Positions 9,991-20,912 of a stretch of 64,000 nucleotides of DNA are shown piece after piece. Position numbers and translations under genes: made by a program. Within the stretch, counting starts at the first letter, position 1, and each line of letters opens with the position of its first letter. The stretch is from Lunularia cruciata (taxonomy: Eukaryota > Streptophyta > Marchantiopsida > Lunulariales > Lunulariaceae): NCBI GenBank assembly GCA_948567375.1, contig OX419760.1, positions 4,278,001 through 4,342,000 on the forward strand, written 5' to 3'. A model generated the notes under the pieces. The model searched no databases. It was not told the origin of the DNA and saw nothing but the letters and a program-made list of their open reading frames with translations.

Positions 9991-10692
9991 ACCTCTCTAG
10001 AAGGCAAGATATTGTTCCGTGTCCAATTCTACATTAGGCAGAAAGAGGCTATGAGAGCTCACTTGGAGAGAACATTAGGAGAGGAGAGTGTTGAACTTAT
10101 GTTAGAGAACCAAGATCCATTTTATACCCTATAGTTCATTATGATGTCTTTGAGGTGATTTTGTACATCTTGTACACATGAGAGGAATTGGAGAGACTGT
10201 GTGAGGTGGATTGCAGATTTTGGGGATTAAGGTGATTTTGGGCAAAATCTCAAGTTTTAGATTTGGACTTAAAATTTCTACACATGATAGCTTGGGTTAT
10301 CTTTCAATCAGCACACTTGAAATTATAGTGAGAGCTACTATGCACAATGTGCTAGAAATTTTGAAACTTGATAAGGTACAACTGCATGCTCTTTGGAGAA
10401 TTGTACTGCCATTTCTTCAATTTTCAATGAATTGTCCTAAAAATTTCCAAGAAAATTCAGTGGATTGTACCCTAGCTGCTGCCACAAAAATTAGAGAGAG
10501 ATTGTTCTTGCGCACAGAATTATGAGTTTTTGAAGTGAGGGGGTGGTTTTCAGACCAAATCTTAAATATGTATGTTGAATAGAAAGATATCTAGGCCAAA
10601 TGGATTAATAAAAAGATCTGAAATTTTGCATGGAGGGATGCCTTAGAGTTCTGATCAAGTGTAAAAAATTTCAGAGGATTGTGACATAATGG
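9991..10692 (+). other. G1-b leader, non-coding
   Basis: Untranslated leader between the PBS and the zinc-knuckle ORF. It is homologous to about 25,390-26,160 (G1-c) and 33,300-34,055 (G1-a), both on the minus strand. I see no conserved coding frame in it. ORFs such as 10,211-10,525 are not preserved across copies. Confidence 0.5.
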
Positions 10693-11286
10693 TTGGGAGA
10701 TTCGAGTGACATTGTGAAGAAGGGTCAATTCTGCAGAGTGGAGATCTCATGCATGAGGAGTTTGAGAGCAACAAAAAGCATGTTTGGGTGTTTAGATTCA
10801 TCTTGGGAACATGGAGGGTCGTCAAGAGCAAAAATTGAGATTATGCAAGGTTCTCCCCAAGGGTTTGAGGTGATTGTAGGGGTGGATTTGAGGAAAAGAG
10901 AGTTTACAATAGAATTTGAAGAGAGTGTTGAGAGGATCCAAAAACCTACACCACTTGGAGGAAAGAGTGAATCTAAGTGTTTTCTATGTGGAGAGAAGAG
11001 ACATAAGGCAAGTTCATGTCCATTGACCTTTGAGAGCAAGAGATTGAGGGAAAGGAGAGGCTTACTTGACTTGGGTTTGCATGTTGGACCTTCTTCACCA
11101 AGATTGGGAAGGAGAAGATCTAAGACCAAGGAGTTGTGTGAGGTCTGTGGAGTGGAAGGACTTCCAAAAGGACATGAGTGTAGTGGAGTAAAAGCATTTT
11201 TGGAGACTTTGGTGAAGGATCTTGGAGAGAGTCTTAGTACAGCTACAGAAATACTACCACCTTCATCAGCTAGTTCTCAAGATTAG
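10693..11286 (+). CDS. G1 leader ORF, zinc-knuckle protein upstream of gag (G1-b copy)
   Basis: 197-codon ORF between the 5' LTR and gag. The first part has no recognised fold. The second half carries a CCHC knuckle CFLCGEKRHKASSCP, a basic ERRG/RRRSK segment, then CEVCGVEGLPKGHEC, a second Cys/His cluster, and an S/T-rich end. The same ORF, with both clusters, recurs in G1-c (24,852-25,268) and G1-a (32,794-33,153), so it is a family feature. Extra ORFs upstream of gag are known in Ogre/Tat-type plant elements; homology to those is not shown. It may bind RNA, by inference from the Cys/His clusters. The start codon is uncertain because the other copies align only from about GVDLRK onward. Confidence 0.7.
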   Translation: MGDSSDIVKKGQFCRVEISCMRSLRATKSMFGCLDSSWEHGGSSRAKIEIMQGSPQGFEVIVGVDLRKREFTIEFEESVERIQKPTPLGGKSESKCFLCGEKRHKASSCPLTFESKRLRERRGLLDLGLHVGPSSPRLGRRRSKTKELCEVCGVEGLPKGHECSGVKAFLETLVKDLGESLSTATEILPPSSASSQD

Positions 11287-12224
11287 TGATGGAGATAATC
11301 TTTCAACTTATGGATAAACTATCCATGAGAGTTAGATTAATATGCACTCTAGGATTTGATGTTGATATAGAAATCTTGGAGCAACCTAAACCTTTTGTGT
11401 TCCCTAGAGTGGATTATTCTTAGATGGTGTTAGTCATGTATATACTCTATTAGTAATAGAGTGAGAGAAAAAAAAAATTTGAGAGAAAAGAAAGATAGTG
11501 AGGGGTTAAGATGGGGAAACTTCCGGTTTTCTTTGGCAAGGATGGAGAAGATGTGGAGGCCTTTGTGAGAGACTTCAAGAGAGCTTGCATAGGAAAAAAT
11601 GATAAGAAGAAGAATGAGTGGGCCTCATTATTACCAGATTTCTTTGAGGATGCAGCACTTACATGGTATGAGTCAGAATACCAAAAGAGAGAGAGAGAGA
11701 TGGGGAAGAGGAGTCTTGGGAGACTTTGACTTCAGCACTCATTGAGAACTTTCTTCTTGATGAGAGTTATGAGAGATTGATGAGTGAGGTTACATTTCTC
11801 AAGCAAGGAGATGGAGAGAAAGTGAGAGTCTATGTGGAAAGAGTGGAAAAGTTAGAGTCCAAATTTTGCATAGTGTTGAGGAAGGGTGGGGATGATGTGA
11901 AGACTACAATGATTGGCATAGGGGCCATGCTCACCAAGAATTTTGTGGGAGGGTTGAGACCACAAATTAGAAGCAAGGTGAGATATGAGAAACCTTCTTC
12001 CAAGGTTGAAGCTATCAAGATTGCAATTCGTATGGAGGAGAGTTTGGAAGGGGATGAGAGTGATTTGGTGGTGAAGGAGGTTGTGCATCCTCCTCAAGGC
12101 TACGAGTATGGTGGAACTTCTGATACTTTGGTGACAAGGGTTGCACCACAAGTAGTAGTTGCTCCAATTCTTGCACCTCCACCAAAGGATCCACTTCAAA
12201 CCATCACGGAACAACTTGCGGATC

Positions 12225-14549
12225 TATGGTGCCCACATTTTTTGTTTTTTCAAAATAAAGAAGAAGAAGTGTATAGAGAAGTCGGATTGCGCCTGTATGG
12301 CTGAAGAAGGTGAAGAAAAGAGTCTTCAGGATGAAACCCGAAGTAAAGTGACTTTGGGTCATAAGGCAAAGTACTCGGACATGCCCTGTCAACATACAAC
12401 CCAAAGTAAATTGTCTTTGTATTGGGGGGAGCTCAACTCGAGGTGAGGACAGTCTAACAACCTTTCGTCGGGGCAAGAAATTCAAGAAGGGACCGTTCAA
12501 AAACCGGTGGCCCATACGTGCGAAGGTTGAGTGATAGTGATAGGTGCATGCAGGAGGTGTGATTTCTTGGTAGAAACTCGAAGTGAAGAAAGACAAAGAA
12601 GCGCAACTCTATAAAAATCAAACTCGCAACGACGAAATGTCGAATAATTTTCCTTCGCTGTTGAGAATTCATCTTGCAAGTGATCATGGGAAGGGAAATA
12701 GATTTGGAATCACGTTAGTGCATAAGGGAGAAGTTGCGAGAGTGAAATCAAGAGATAGTAAGAAGGCAGAGAGATGGGAGGAGGAAAGAAGAACTCTGAA
12801 TTCACAGTGAGAAATCATGTGATTTGGAGGTTAGATGTAATAGATAGGATCAAAGTCTTGAGCCGACTTTGGATCATGTTTTTGGCATGGAACTGGAATG
12901 TGAGCTTTCCAGGTTTCATGACAAAAATCATCGAGAACAAGTGTCTCAATGGACCCGAGGAAGAAGGGAAGAGTCGGATTGGAGACTCGTACTCGGGAAG
13001 GAAGCAGGCTCGGAGCAGGGGGGCATGTTCTTGGGAAAGGGAGAGATAGCTCAAGAAACCCAGGAGGTGAGAGATGCCTTCTTGTCAAAGCGGACGAAGA
13101 ATGGGTACAGAGTTGAGAGCTACAAAGACCCTATGAAGAGAGGAATCATGAATGCACTGATGGCCATCCTGAAGCCGGAGATAACCACTTATGTGATGAA
13201 ACACCAAGCGGTGTTCTTTCACAAGCTATTCGCAGGAGAACCAATCAATTGGGTGAGGTGTTTCCATGGGAGAACGAGGCAAATGGTGTGGAATTTGAGG
13301 GATAAGTCACCTCCACACTATATCGTGCCATTTGCAGCGCATTTCTACCTTGGGCTCAATTTGTTGAACACGGTGGAGCGGACTCGGATGGTGTCGCACT
13401 TCCATCCTGACTTGCAAAAGGAGGTTGATGTCGAGGAGTAGCAATACATCTTGCAAATCAGGAGCACCGACGACTACTACACAAAGACAAGGAAGAACAT
13501 GGAGGTCGCAGTGACTACCCTGAATACAAAGAAGAGGAGTCGGCAAGGCAAAGCTGAAGACACGAAGAGGCAACCCGAGGCAATGTATGGTAGTGATCGA
13601 GTCAGAGGATGAAGACTCGGAAGGTGATGCCGAGCTTAAGACTGAAGACTCGGAACACGAGGAAGAGCCTGAGCTAACGCTGCAGAGTGGAGATATGAGT
13701 AGCGACAGCAAAGGAGGAGATATGACATCGGCGCCAGCGGCTGAAGAAGATCAAGAAGAAGAAGTGTAGGCAGAAATTGAAGCCAAAGATAATACACAGT
13801 TGGAAGACAAAGTAATTGTGCCCAAAGAGAAGAAGATTGCAGTGCAAAGAGGATTTTGCTTGAGACGCAAGGTGAAATGTGAAGCAGGGCCAAGTAAGGC
13901 AAAGGAAGACGTGAATGAAAGCTTGGGAAGTGAGGCGTCGATTCTGATACGATGACTACAGCGAAGAAGGCAAGTATCGGGAGAACACGAAGTGAGAAGA
14001 GAGACCACTCCGTAGGTTGAAGTAGTTGCGAGTGATGGAGTAGAGTACCTGCGGGAGATCGTGTGCCCATTGTTGGTGAAGTTGGAGCACAAGAAGAAGG
14101 AAATGCAGTTGACTTGTTTGGAGGTAAAGACTGTATTGCAGGTATTGACCAGATTAGAAGAAGAGAACTTGGAGTTGAAGAAGAGTATAACCCGAGGTGA
14201 GGAGGAAAGGGAAGTTGTGCCTTTAGTGGAGGGGTGGAACACAATTCTGAGGCAAAGTTATTTTGCAGTGAAGTGCCATTTTTGGGAGAGCCTGAATCAT
14301 CACAATCAAGATTGTTTGGAAAGATTTGATGGAGTTGTGATTATGGAGTGTGAATTTGTGACAAGATTGCGAGTCAGTGCTTGTTACTCTCTTCTGGGTG
14401 TGGTTTCTACCTAAGAGGCTAAAGACGCAATCAAGAAGAACTGAAATTGTTACTTTGCTTTGTATTTGGAAATTTCTGACTTGTATCTCTGCGGGAACGA
14501 ACTTTACTTACCCAATTACCGCAAAAGTGATATTTGCCGGGTTGTCACA
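12225..14549 (+). mobile_element. X-family element copy X3 (2.3 kb)
   Basis: Complete insertion in G1-b gag with a perfect 5-bp TSD GGATC (12,220-12,224 and 14,550-14,554). The empty site is visible in G1-c, where the minus strand reads CTTGCGGATCTCAAGATC (about 23,900). The sense strand is plus: it starts TATGGTGCCCACATTTTTTG and ends TTGCCGGGTTGTCACA. It contains the globular domain ORF (12,869-13,441), an acidic stretch (13,587-13,769), a coiled coil (14,061-14,240) and a tail matching X2 and X4. It has no LTR-like terminal direct repeat and no replication enzyme. Its insertion postdates that of G1-b. Confidence 0.88.
12774..14300 (+). pseudogene. X-family protein gene, X3 copy (globular, acidic, coiled coil)
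   Basis: Reading-frame pieces in order. 12,774-13,049 carries FLAWNWNVSFPG in one frame. 12,869-13,441 (190 codons) carries the rest of the globular domain, with RWRL-type charged residues, YRVESYKDPMKRGIMNALMA, HQAVFFHKLFAGEPINWV, RQMVWN and HYIVPFAAHFYLGLN. 13,587-13,769 is strongly acidic (ESEDEDSEGD...EEEPELTLQS). 14,061-14,240 is a coiled coil rich in E, K and L. Order and motifs match X2. Frameshifts near 12,870-12,950 and stops near 13,440 and 13,770 show decay. The function is unknown. Similarity between copies extends well beyond the ends, so it belongs to the element rather than to the interrupted gypsy. Confidence 0.55.
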
Positions 14550-14986
14550 GGATCTCAAGATCAATGTGGTGCAACTATGGGAGAAGAGAAAGGTGGATCA
14601 AAATGTAGAGAGAAGGCCTAGGAGTTATAGAAACTATCCATATAGAGGAAGTCAACCAGCCAACAATTTCAATGATAGAAATTGTTTTGGTTGTGGAGGA
14701 AAAGGCCATATCCAAAGGAATTGCCCAAATTCCACTTACCATGGAGGAAGGAGTTATGAGGGAGCCAATAGAGGGAAAGAGGGTGGTAGTGAAACCCAAG
14801 TGGCTCCTAATCCAAACAAGGGTAAGAGGATAGCATCCATAGATATGGTGTAGAGCAAGTATGAGAAGGGAGAGTGCTCAAACTCCAAGAGTCTTAATTT
14901 GGAGCTTTTGGCACAAGAGAAGAAGAGAGCTTGTTTTGCAGAGGATGTTCACTCTTCTCAAGGATTTACTCCAAGTGAGGATACTG

Positions 14987-16877
14987 TGTGACAACCTGGC
15001 AAATATCACTTTTGCAGTAATTGGGTAAGTAAAGTTTGTTCTTGTAGAGATACAAGTCAAAATTGGTCAAATACAAAGCAAAGTAACAATTGTAGTTCTT
15101 CTTGGTTGCGTCTTAATTTCTCAGGTAGAAACCACACCCAGAAGAGAGTAACAAGCACTGATTCGCAATCTTGTCACAAATTAACACTCCATAATCACAA
15201 CTCCATCAAATCTTTCCAAACAATCTTGATTGTGATGATTCAGGCTTTCCCAAAAACGACACTTCATTGCAAAACGACTTTGCCTCAGAATTGTGTTCCA
15301 CCCCTCCACTGAAGGCACAACTTCCTTGATCAAAATTGCTTCACATCAACTTTGCATTGCACTCACAAATGCAGAATACTACCAACACTACAATTCCTCT
15401 CAGATCTGTCAAGGCATTGCTTCGATTGCACTTCACTCAGGATCAAACACACAGAATGAAGATCAAGGCTGTGGAATCCAACATCCAACAAACACTCTGA
15501 CTTGCACTTCAAATTTCTCCATACACTCACAAACATAGACACAAAGTTGATACTCAGAATCAAGCTCAAGTGACGAGTACTGCTTCACAGCACTTTGCTT
15601 TATCTATTCTTAGAAATTATGAGCACTGAACAACATGATACTGCGAATGCCACTCTTAAGTAGTGAACAAATCAACAGTTCTCTTCCTAATACACCTCTT
15701 CCTAATGACTCTACAAACCTGCAGATCTGAAATGACAATGCAACCATTCATATCTGTCTATTCAAATCTCAAATCTATTACTACTCCAATCCGATGTCTA
15801 CTTCTTCTTCGGCTTTCAAACTTGAACCCGAAGTAACTTTACTTCCTACTGCTCTGTCCTCGGGTTTCACAACTCCTAATTCCTCCACTAATTCTAGCAT
15901 TTCTCCTTCTTGATATGAAATTCCTATCATAGTTAAGTCGTCTAAATCTCTATCTCCCGACCCACTCTTCTCTAAAGTGTCAAATGTCAAATCCAAAGAC
16001 ACCTGCACTCCTATCTTTCTTACCTCGGGTTTAACTACTATCAATTCCTTTACTAATTCTACTGTGTCATCATCAAGAATTGTAATTGAAAGCATGGGTA
16101 CACTATCTACACCTTCAATTTGTAACCCATTTTCCCCTAATCACTCATGTTACTAACCCGAAGACACTTACTGTCTGATCCTACACTTTAGGTTTATTCA
16201 CTACTGCTACTTCTCCTTCAATTCATGTTCCATTTTCAATTAGTACTGAAATTGAAGTCATGGGTATTCTAACTATCCTCTTTCTCTACTCTAACTTTCT
16301 CTCATGCTTCCCGGAAGATTCCCGAAGTCACCTTCACTACACTCTGAGGTCTGGTTACCTCAAATTTAGTGATCTTCATCTTGAGGTGAAGTCTTTAGAC
16401 CCAAAGTCATGTAAACACAAAGTACGAAGTACGAAGTCCGAAGTCACATTGATCCGAAGAACCTCAACCCAAAGTACATCTACTCTTGAAACTTCAAATG
16501 CTTGTAACTTCTTCTACAAACCTCCAAACTTTGCGATTTTGGTGGCAATGGAAAGCCCTCAACAAGACACTTCCAACAAAGTATAGCACGCTTGATTTGG
16601 AATTGTCGTCATTGAGATATGGTCCCCGCAAGAATCCTGACCTGTAACCTCCATTCCTCCTTCGGCGTCTGATCCAAATTTTTCCTCCTCTGACACGAAG
16701 TAAGCTTCTTCGGGTTTGATCCAGTCCAAATCCTTCCTCCTTTTACATGAAATTGACTTCCTTGGCTTGAGCAAAACACAAGTTTCCACTCATTTCTTCT
16801 CCATTTGGTTTCAATTTGGTTTCAACAAAGCACTTTTTCTTCAAAACTCGTCCAAAATGAAAAAGGTGGGTACCACA
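14987..16877 (-). mobile_element. X-family element copy X4 (1.9 kb, internally deleted)
   Basis: The plus-strand left end TGTGACAACCTGGCAAAT follows TACTG (14,982-14,986); the right end GGTGGGTACCACA is followed by TACTC (16,878-16,882), a 5-bp TSD with one difference. The empty site in G1-c (near 23,465-23,475) reads GGATACTCCTATG on the gypsy sense strand. Orientation matches X2. The tail (about 14,987-15,780) is closely similar to X2 at 1,801-2,600, and the short ORF 15,781-16,095 matches X2 at 2,602-2,937. Most of the globular and coiled-coil coding part is missing. A short GAAGTACGAAGT-type repeat occurs at about 16,420-16,445. Confidence 0.85.
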
Positions 16878-16882
16878 TACTC

Positions 16883-19054
16883 CTATGTCTACTAGGAGCA
16901 CTCCCACCTCAACACCATCAACAACAAAGACTCTAATGAAGAAGTTGGGGATGGAGGATTTCTTGATTTCAAAGCAACAATGGAACTATAATGTGTTGGA
17001 GTATGTTGGTAGTCACAAGGCTAACATCACAATGGGCCAATTAATTGCTTTGGACCCTACCTTGAGAAAGGAGCTTAGAGGTGGTTTGAGTTCTACAAGG
17101 AGCAAGAAGAAGAAGAAAGCAAAAGCTCCTGTATCAATGGGGGTGGTGGATGCCAAGCCAGCACCATGGGAGGCTTGTGAATATGCCTCCAAGATTGATG
17201 TGAGAGTGAATGGTCACAACATCAAGGATGCATTGGTTGATGGAGGATCAGCAGTAAATGCCATGTCAAAAAGGTTGATGAAGAAGTTGGGTATGATACC
17301 CTCAAGACCTTCAACATTTGTGGTGAGCATGGCAAACAAGCAACAAGTTCAACAAGTAGGGATGATGGATAAAGTGGTAGTTTCAGTTATGAGAGTTCAA
17401 AATCTCATGACTTTCCAAGTCTTGAAGGATTCAAGCTATGACCTACTTCTTGGGAGGCCATGGTTGAGAGCAGCACGCACAACTGATCGATGGCACAAAG
17501 GGTACTTGAGGATTGGGCCATCAAACCATAGGGTCACAATTCCTATGACTAACACCACCAACACTTCACATTCAAATACACCATCTTATGATTATTGGGA
17601 ATCAGATTCTGAAGAAGGAGCTTCAAGTGTGGACACAAGCATGAAGAGGAGATTTCCACGGGGGAGGATGAATCTGAATCTGATTCAGATGTGTATCCTT
17701 TGTTGGCTATGGATTTTGCACCTAAGCCAAAGGTTTTGAAGGACCCAGATAAATCACCATTGACACTTGAGGAGGTAGAGAGAAGGTTATCTACCCTCAA
17801 GTACAGCCCAAATGTTACCAAGGAGGAGAAGGTGAGATTTGAGGAGATTTTCCGCAAATTTATCCATGTTTTTGCTTTCAGTTACAAGGATTTGAAGGAA
17901 GTCACCTTGGAGGAGCACAAGATAGAGGTGGAGCCACATGCAAGACCAATCCACCAAAAACAACGTCGCATTAGCCCACCAATATCTTTGTTGTGAAGGA
18001 GGAGATTGATAAGCTCAAGGAGGCTAGATTTATCTTTGAGATAGAGAATTCAGAATGGGTGTCTCCAATTGTCATTGTGAAGAAAAAGAATGGCAAGCTT
18101 TGGGTATGTGTGGATTACAAGAAGCTCAATGTTGTTACCAAGAAGGACTACTACCCATTGCCATTCATTGATGAGATCTTGGAGGAGGTTGCAAGTCATG
18201 AGAAGTACAATTTTTGAGATGGTTATAGTGGATATAACCAAATCAAGATTACACTAGACCATCAACAACTCACCACATTCACCACATCTTGGGGAACTTA
18301 TGCTTTCAAGGTCATGTCTTTTGGGCTTTGCAATGCTCCAACCACATTCCAATGGTTCATGAACAAGGTATTTGAACCTTTCATTGGGAAATTTGTGAGA
18401 GATCTCATTGATGACTTTTGTGTCTATAGGAGCAAGGAGGAGCACTTTGAGCACCTAATCAAGGTCTTGCAACGCTTGGATGAGGCAAATGCATCACTCA
18501 ACCTAGAGAAGTTCATTTTTGGATGTGAAGAAGGTCTACTTTTGGGGCACATCATCTCCAAGGATGGAATAGCAGTTGATCCTGAGAAGGTGAGGAAAAT
18601 CTCAAACCTTTCATTCCCTTCAAGCTTGACAAAGTAACGCTAATTCTTGGGGATGGTTGGGTATTATAGGAGGTTCATCTTCTCATTTTCCAACAAGGCT
18701 TATGCATTGACCATCTACATGAAAAAGGGTGTAGATTACATGGTGATTTTGGAAGACAAGGAGGCTCTCAAAGCTTTTGAGGAGCTCAAGCAATCCCTTG
18801 CTGTAGCTCCAATTCTTGCTAAACCTGATTGGAGTAAGCCTTTCATCCTCTACACTGATGCTTCTAATGTAGCTATAGGATGCACTCTTAATCAATTAAA
18901 CCAATATGGGCATGATCATCCAATAGCTTATGCTAGTAGGCAGATGGTTTCAGCAGAGAAGACCTACTCTGTCATGGAGAGAGGAGGGTTGGCAGTGATC
19001 TTTGGTCTCAAGAAGTTTAGACACTACTTGATTGGAGGGAAAGCCACCATTTTT
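16883..19054 (+). pseudogene. G1-b gag C-terminus, protease and reverse transcriptase (interrupted)
   Basis: After X4, 16,885-17,739 reads through the gag C-terminus (basic KKKKKAK run) into a retropepsin-like protease with LVDGGSAVNAM, then LLLGRPWLR. RT follows in pieces: 17,691-17,996, 17,993-18,217 (VSPIVIVKKKNGK, YPLPFIDEILEEV), a nonsense change where G1-c has FGDGYSGYNQI (TGA at about 18,215), 18,314-18,637 (MSFGLCNAPTTFQWFMN, then IDDFCVY) and 18,647-19,054 (GYYRRFIFSFSNKA and RNase H start LYTDASNVAIGC). It stops at GGKATI where G1-c is inserted. The IDD box and FID(E)IL motif fit the Tat/Athila-like branch. Confidence 0.88.
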
Positions 19055-19056
19055 TG

Positions 19057-19745
19057 TGAGCTGGCCTGTCTTTCACTCAGGATGAACCTCTGATGGCTAT
19101 TATGGTAGCGCACCATGGACTAAGAAGGCAAGGAACCCCAATTCCATCATACTCCTCCAAGGCTAACACTCCAAGACTCAAGTCATTGCTCACTAGAGAA
19201 CTCAATGAGAGATAGATAGTTGCAAATGAAAGGATGATGAGTACCTCCTCACCCCTTGTTTATATACTTGTGAAATAGTTACGGACCAAAGTTACTAATT
19301 ACCATAGTAACTCAAGTTACTAGACTAAAAGTCAAGTAAAGTCAAAAAGTAGAAAAGAATATCCATTCACATGTGCATATTCCCCTAAGCATGTGGTCTT
19401 ATCTTGACCCAACCACTAAGTCAAGGATTCCTTCACATGGGCTATCAGGGACTAAAGAAGAATCCAAAACAAAAAGGCTTGCGGGCCCAAGAGTTCTCAA
19501 CTCTTTCCTCAAAGCCAAACACCTAGGAATAATACCAAGTCAACACACTAAAATCCAAAATAGTGGTGCTCATCTTTTCTACTTCCTTTAAAGTAAGGTC
19601 CCCTTTATCTTAGCTATGACTAACTTTAGCTAACCATGACTAATATAGAACCATCCTTTATCTCTATATAAATAATATCTCTTAAGTACTTGTAATACCA
19701 AGCTAAATATCACAATACCACACACATGCACAAATAGGTGTTACA
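19057..19745 (-). repeat. G1-c 3' LTR
   Basis: Reverse-complement LTR from about TGAGCTGGCC to GGTGTTACA, about 690 bp. The polypurine side immediately internal reads, on the minus strand, ACTTAGTCCGTTGGTAAA just before TGTAACACC. It is nearly identical to the 5' LTR at 26,180-26,869. Confidence 0.9.
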
Positions 19746-20060
19746 TTTACCAACGGACTAAGTTTTCACTTTGTCCTCAAAGTGAAGGCCTCTCTACCTT
19801 CTATGGTACAACTTCAACTTATCATGGTTAATCCTATCAAAGTGTTTTCCTCCCAACTCCTTGAGATCATAGGTGTAATTGCCCCACACCTTCTCTACTA
19901 TGAAATGTCCAAAGTACTTAGGCAAAAACTTCTTTTGCACTCTCTTGAATCAAATGGAGTCAAACAACATTACCCAATCACCTTCTTTGAAAGGCTCCAC
20001 CTTCTTCTTGCCTTGCCTCTTGTCATAGCTCTCCTTTTGTTTCCTTTAGGCTTGCTCCAC

Positions 20061-20906
20061 TCAAATCATAGCAATTGCTCTTGCCTCTTCCAACTCCATG
20101 AGTTGATCCTTCCTTGACTTCTCTACATCACCTCCTTGTGTTTTCTTCAATCTCTTATGAATGCTTTGGAAGGTAGGAAGATCAAAGTGAATAGGTAAGG
20201 TAGACTCAATACCATACACCAATTGAAATGGAGAATATCCGGTAGAAGTCTTCATGGTTGTCCTATACTCCCACAAAACTGCATGAATCCTCTTGTCCCA
20301 ATGATGTTTAGCCCCCTCCATTTCTGCATCTTTGGCCAACATCATGCACAAGGTCTGATTGGTTCTCTCTGCCAAGTCATTGGAATTTGGCTTATAGGAT
20401 GTAGTTACTCTATGTGTGATAGAGAAATGTCGTAGCATGGCTATAGTAATGCTTCCTGTAAACTCTCCTCCTCTATCAGAAACCAACTCCAAAGGGCATC
20501 CAAACCTAGTGATAATGCGTTCATAAAGAAATCTACCCACTTCATCTTCATTCTTGTCCCTCAATGGTCTAGCCTCAACCCACTTGGTAAGGTATTCAGT
20601 AACTACCACAATGTACCGATTGTTCCTTGGGGTTCTATTGAGAGGACCTACAAAATCAATTCCCCACTTCTCAAAAGGTCCTAGTAATGGAATTGATCTA
20701 AGTGGTGGAGTGGATGTAGACTTTCTAGCAAAAGCTTGAAAAACATGACAAGTTTTGCAATAATCAAGACAATCCTTGAAAATCCCTCTCCAATGGTAAC
20801 CTGCATCTAGAATCTTGAAAGCAGTCACCTTTCCTGCAAAGTGTCCTCCACACACTAAACCTTCATGAAACTCCTTTATGAGTAGGATAGACTCTTCCTT
20901 ACCCAT
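20061..20906 (-). CDS. G1-c integrase (near-complete core)
   Basis: 281-codon open frame of a Ty3/gypsy integrase. The N-terminal HHCC zinc domain has the HEGLVCGGHFAGK segment and C50/C53 in YCKTCH. The catalytic core has D84 in WGIDFVGPL, D144 in LVSDRGGEF and E180 in LAERTNQTL, a D,D(35)E arrangement, so all three catalytic acids are present. It ends in a charged helix before the C-terminal domain, which continues beyond a stop at about 20,060 toward 19,800. There is no chromodomain. Its core is the best preserved integrase in the window and could be the activity that integrated recent family members, though the polyprotein has other breaks. Confidence 0.9.
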   Translation of the reverse strand: MGKEESILLIKEFHEGLVCGGHFAGKVTAFKILDAGYHWRGIFKDCLDYCKTCHVFQAFARKSTSTPPLRSIPLLGPFEKWGIDFVGPLNRTPRNNRYIVVVTEYLTKWVEARPLRDKNEDEVGRFLYERIITRFGCPLELVSDRGGEFTGSITIAMLRHFSITHRVTTSYKPNSNDLAERTNQTLCMMLAKDAEMEGAKHHWDKRIHAVLWEYRTTMKTSTGYSPFQLVYGIESTLPIHFDLPTFQSIHKRLKKTQGGDVEKSRKDQLMELEEARAIAMI

Positions 20907-20912
20907 TGCTCT

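Larger units (their letters stand above)
11511..14986 (+). pseudogene. G1-b gag, split by X3
   Basis: Starts at 11,511 with MGKLPVFFGKDGEDVEAF, followed by LTWYESEYQ, a Ty3/gypsy Gag signature. A frameshift near 11,720 moves the frame into 11,726-12,224 (SYERLMSEVTFLKQGDGE, then VRVYVERVEKLE). X3 interrupts it at 12,225-14,549, and gag resumes at 14,555 with the intact knuckle CFGCGGKGHIQRNC. A TAG near 14,851 replaces the Glu codon found in G1-c. Sequence then continues to LELLAQEKKRA and is cut by X4 at 14,986. Confidence 0.88.

Noticed and set aside
12225-14549. Helitron or CACTA transposon as identity of X
   Set aside because: Clear 5-bp target duplications exclude Helitrons, and the ends are TGTG...CACA rather than CACTA with 3-bp duplications.
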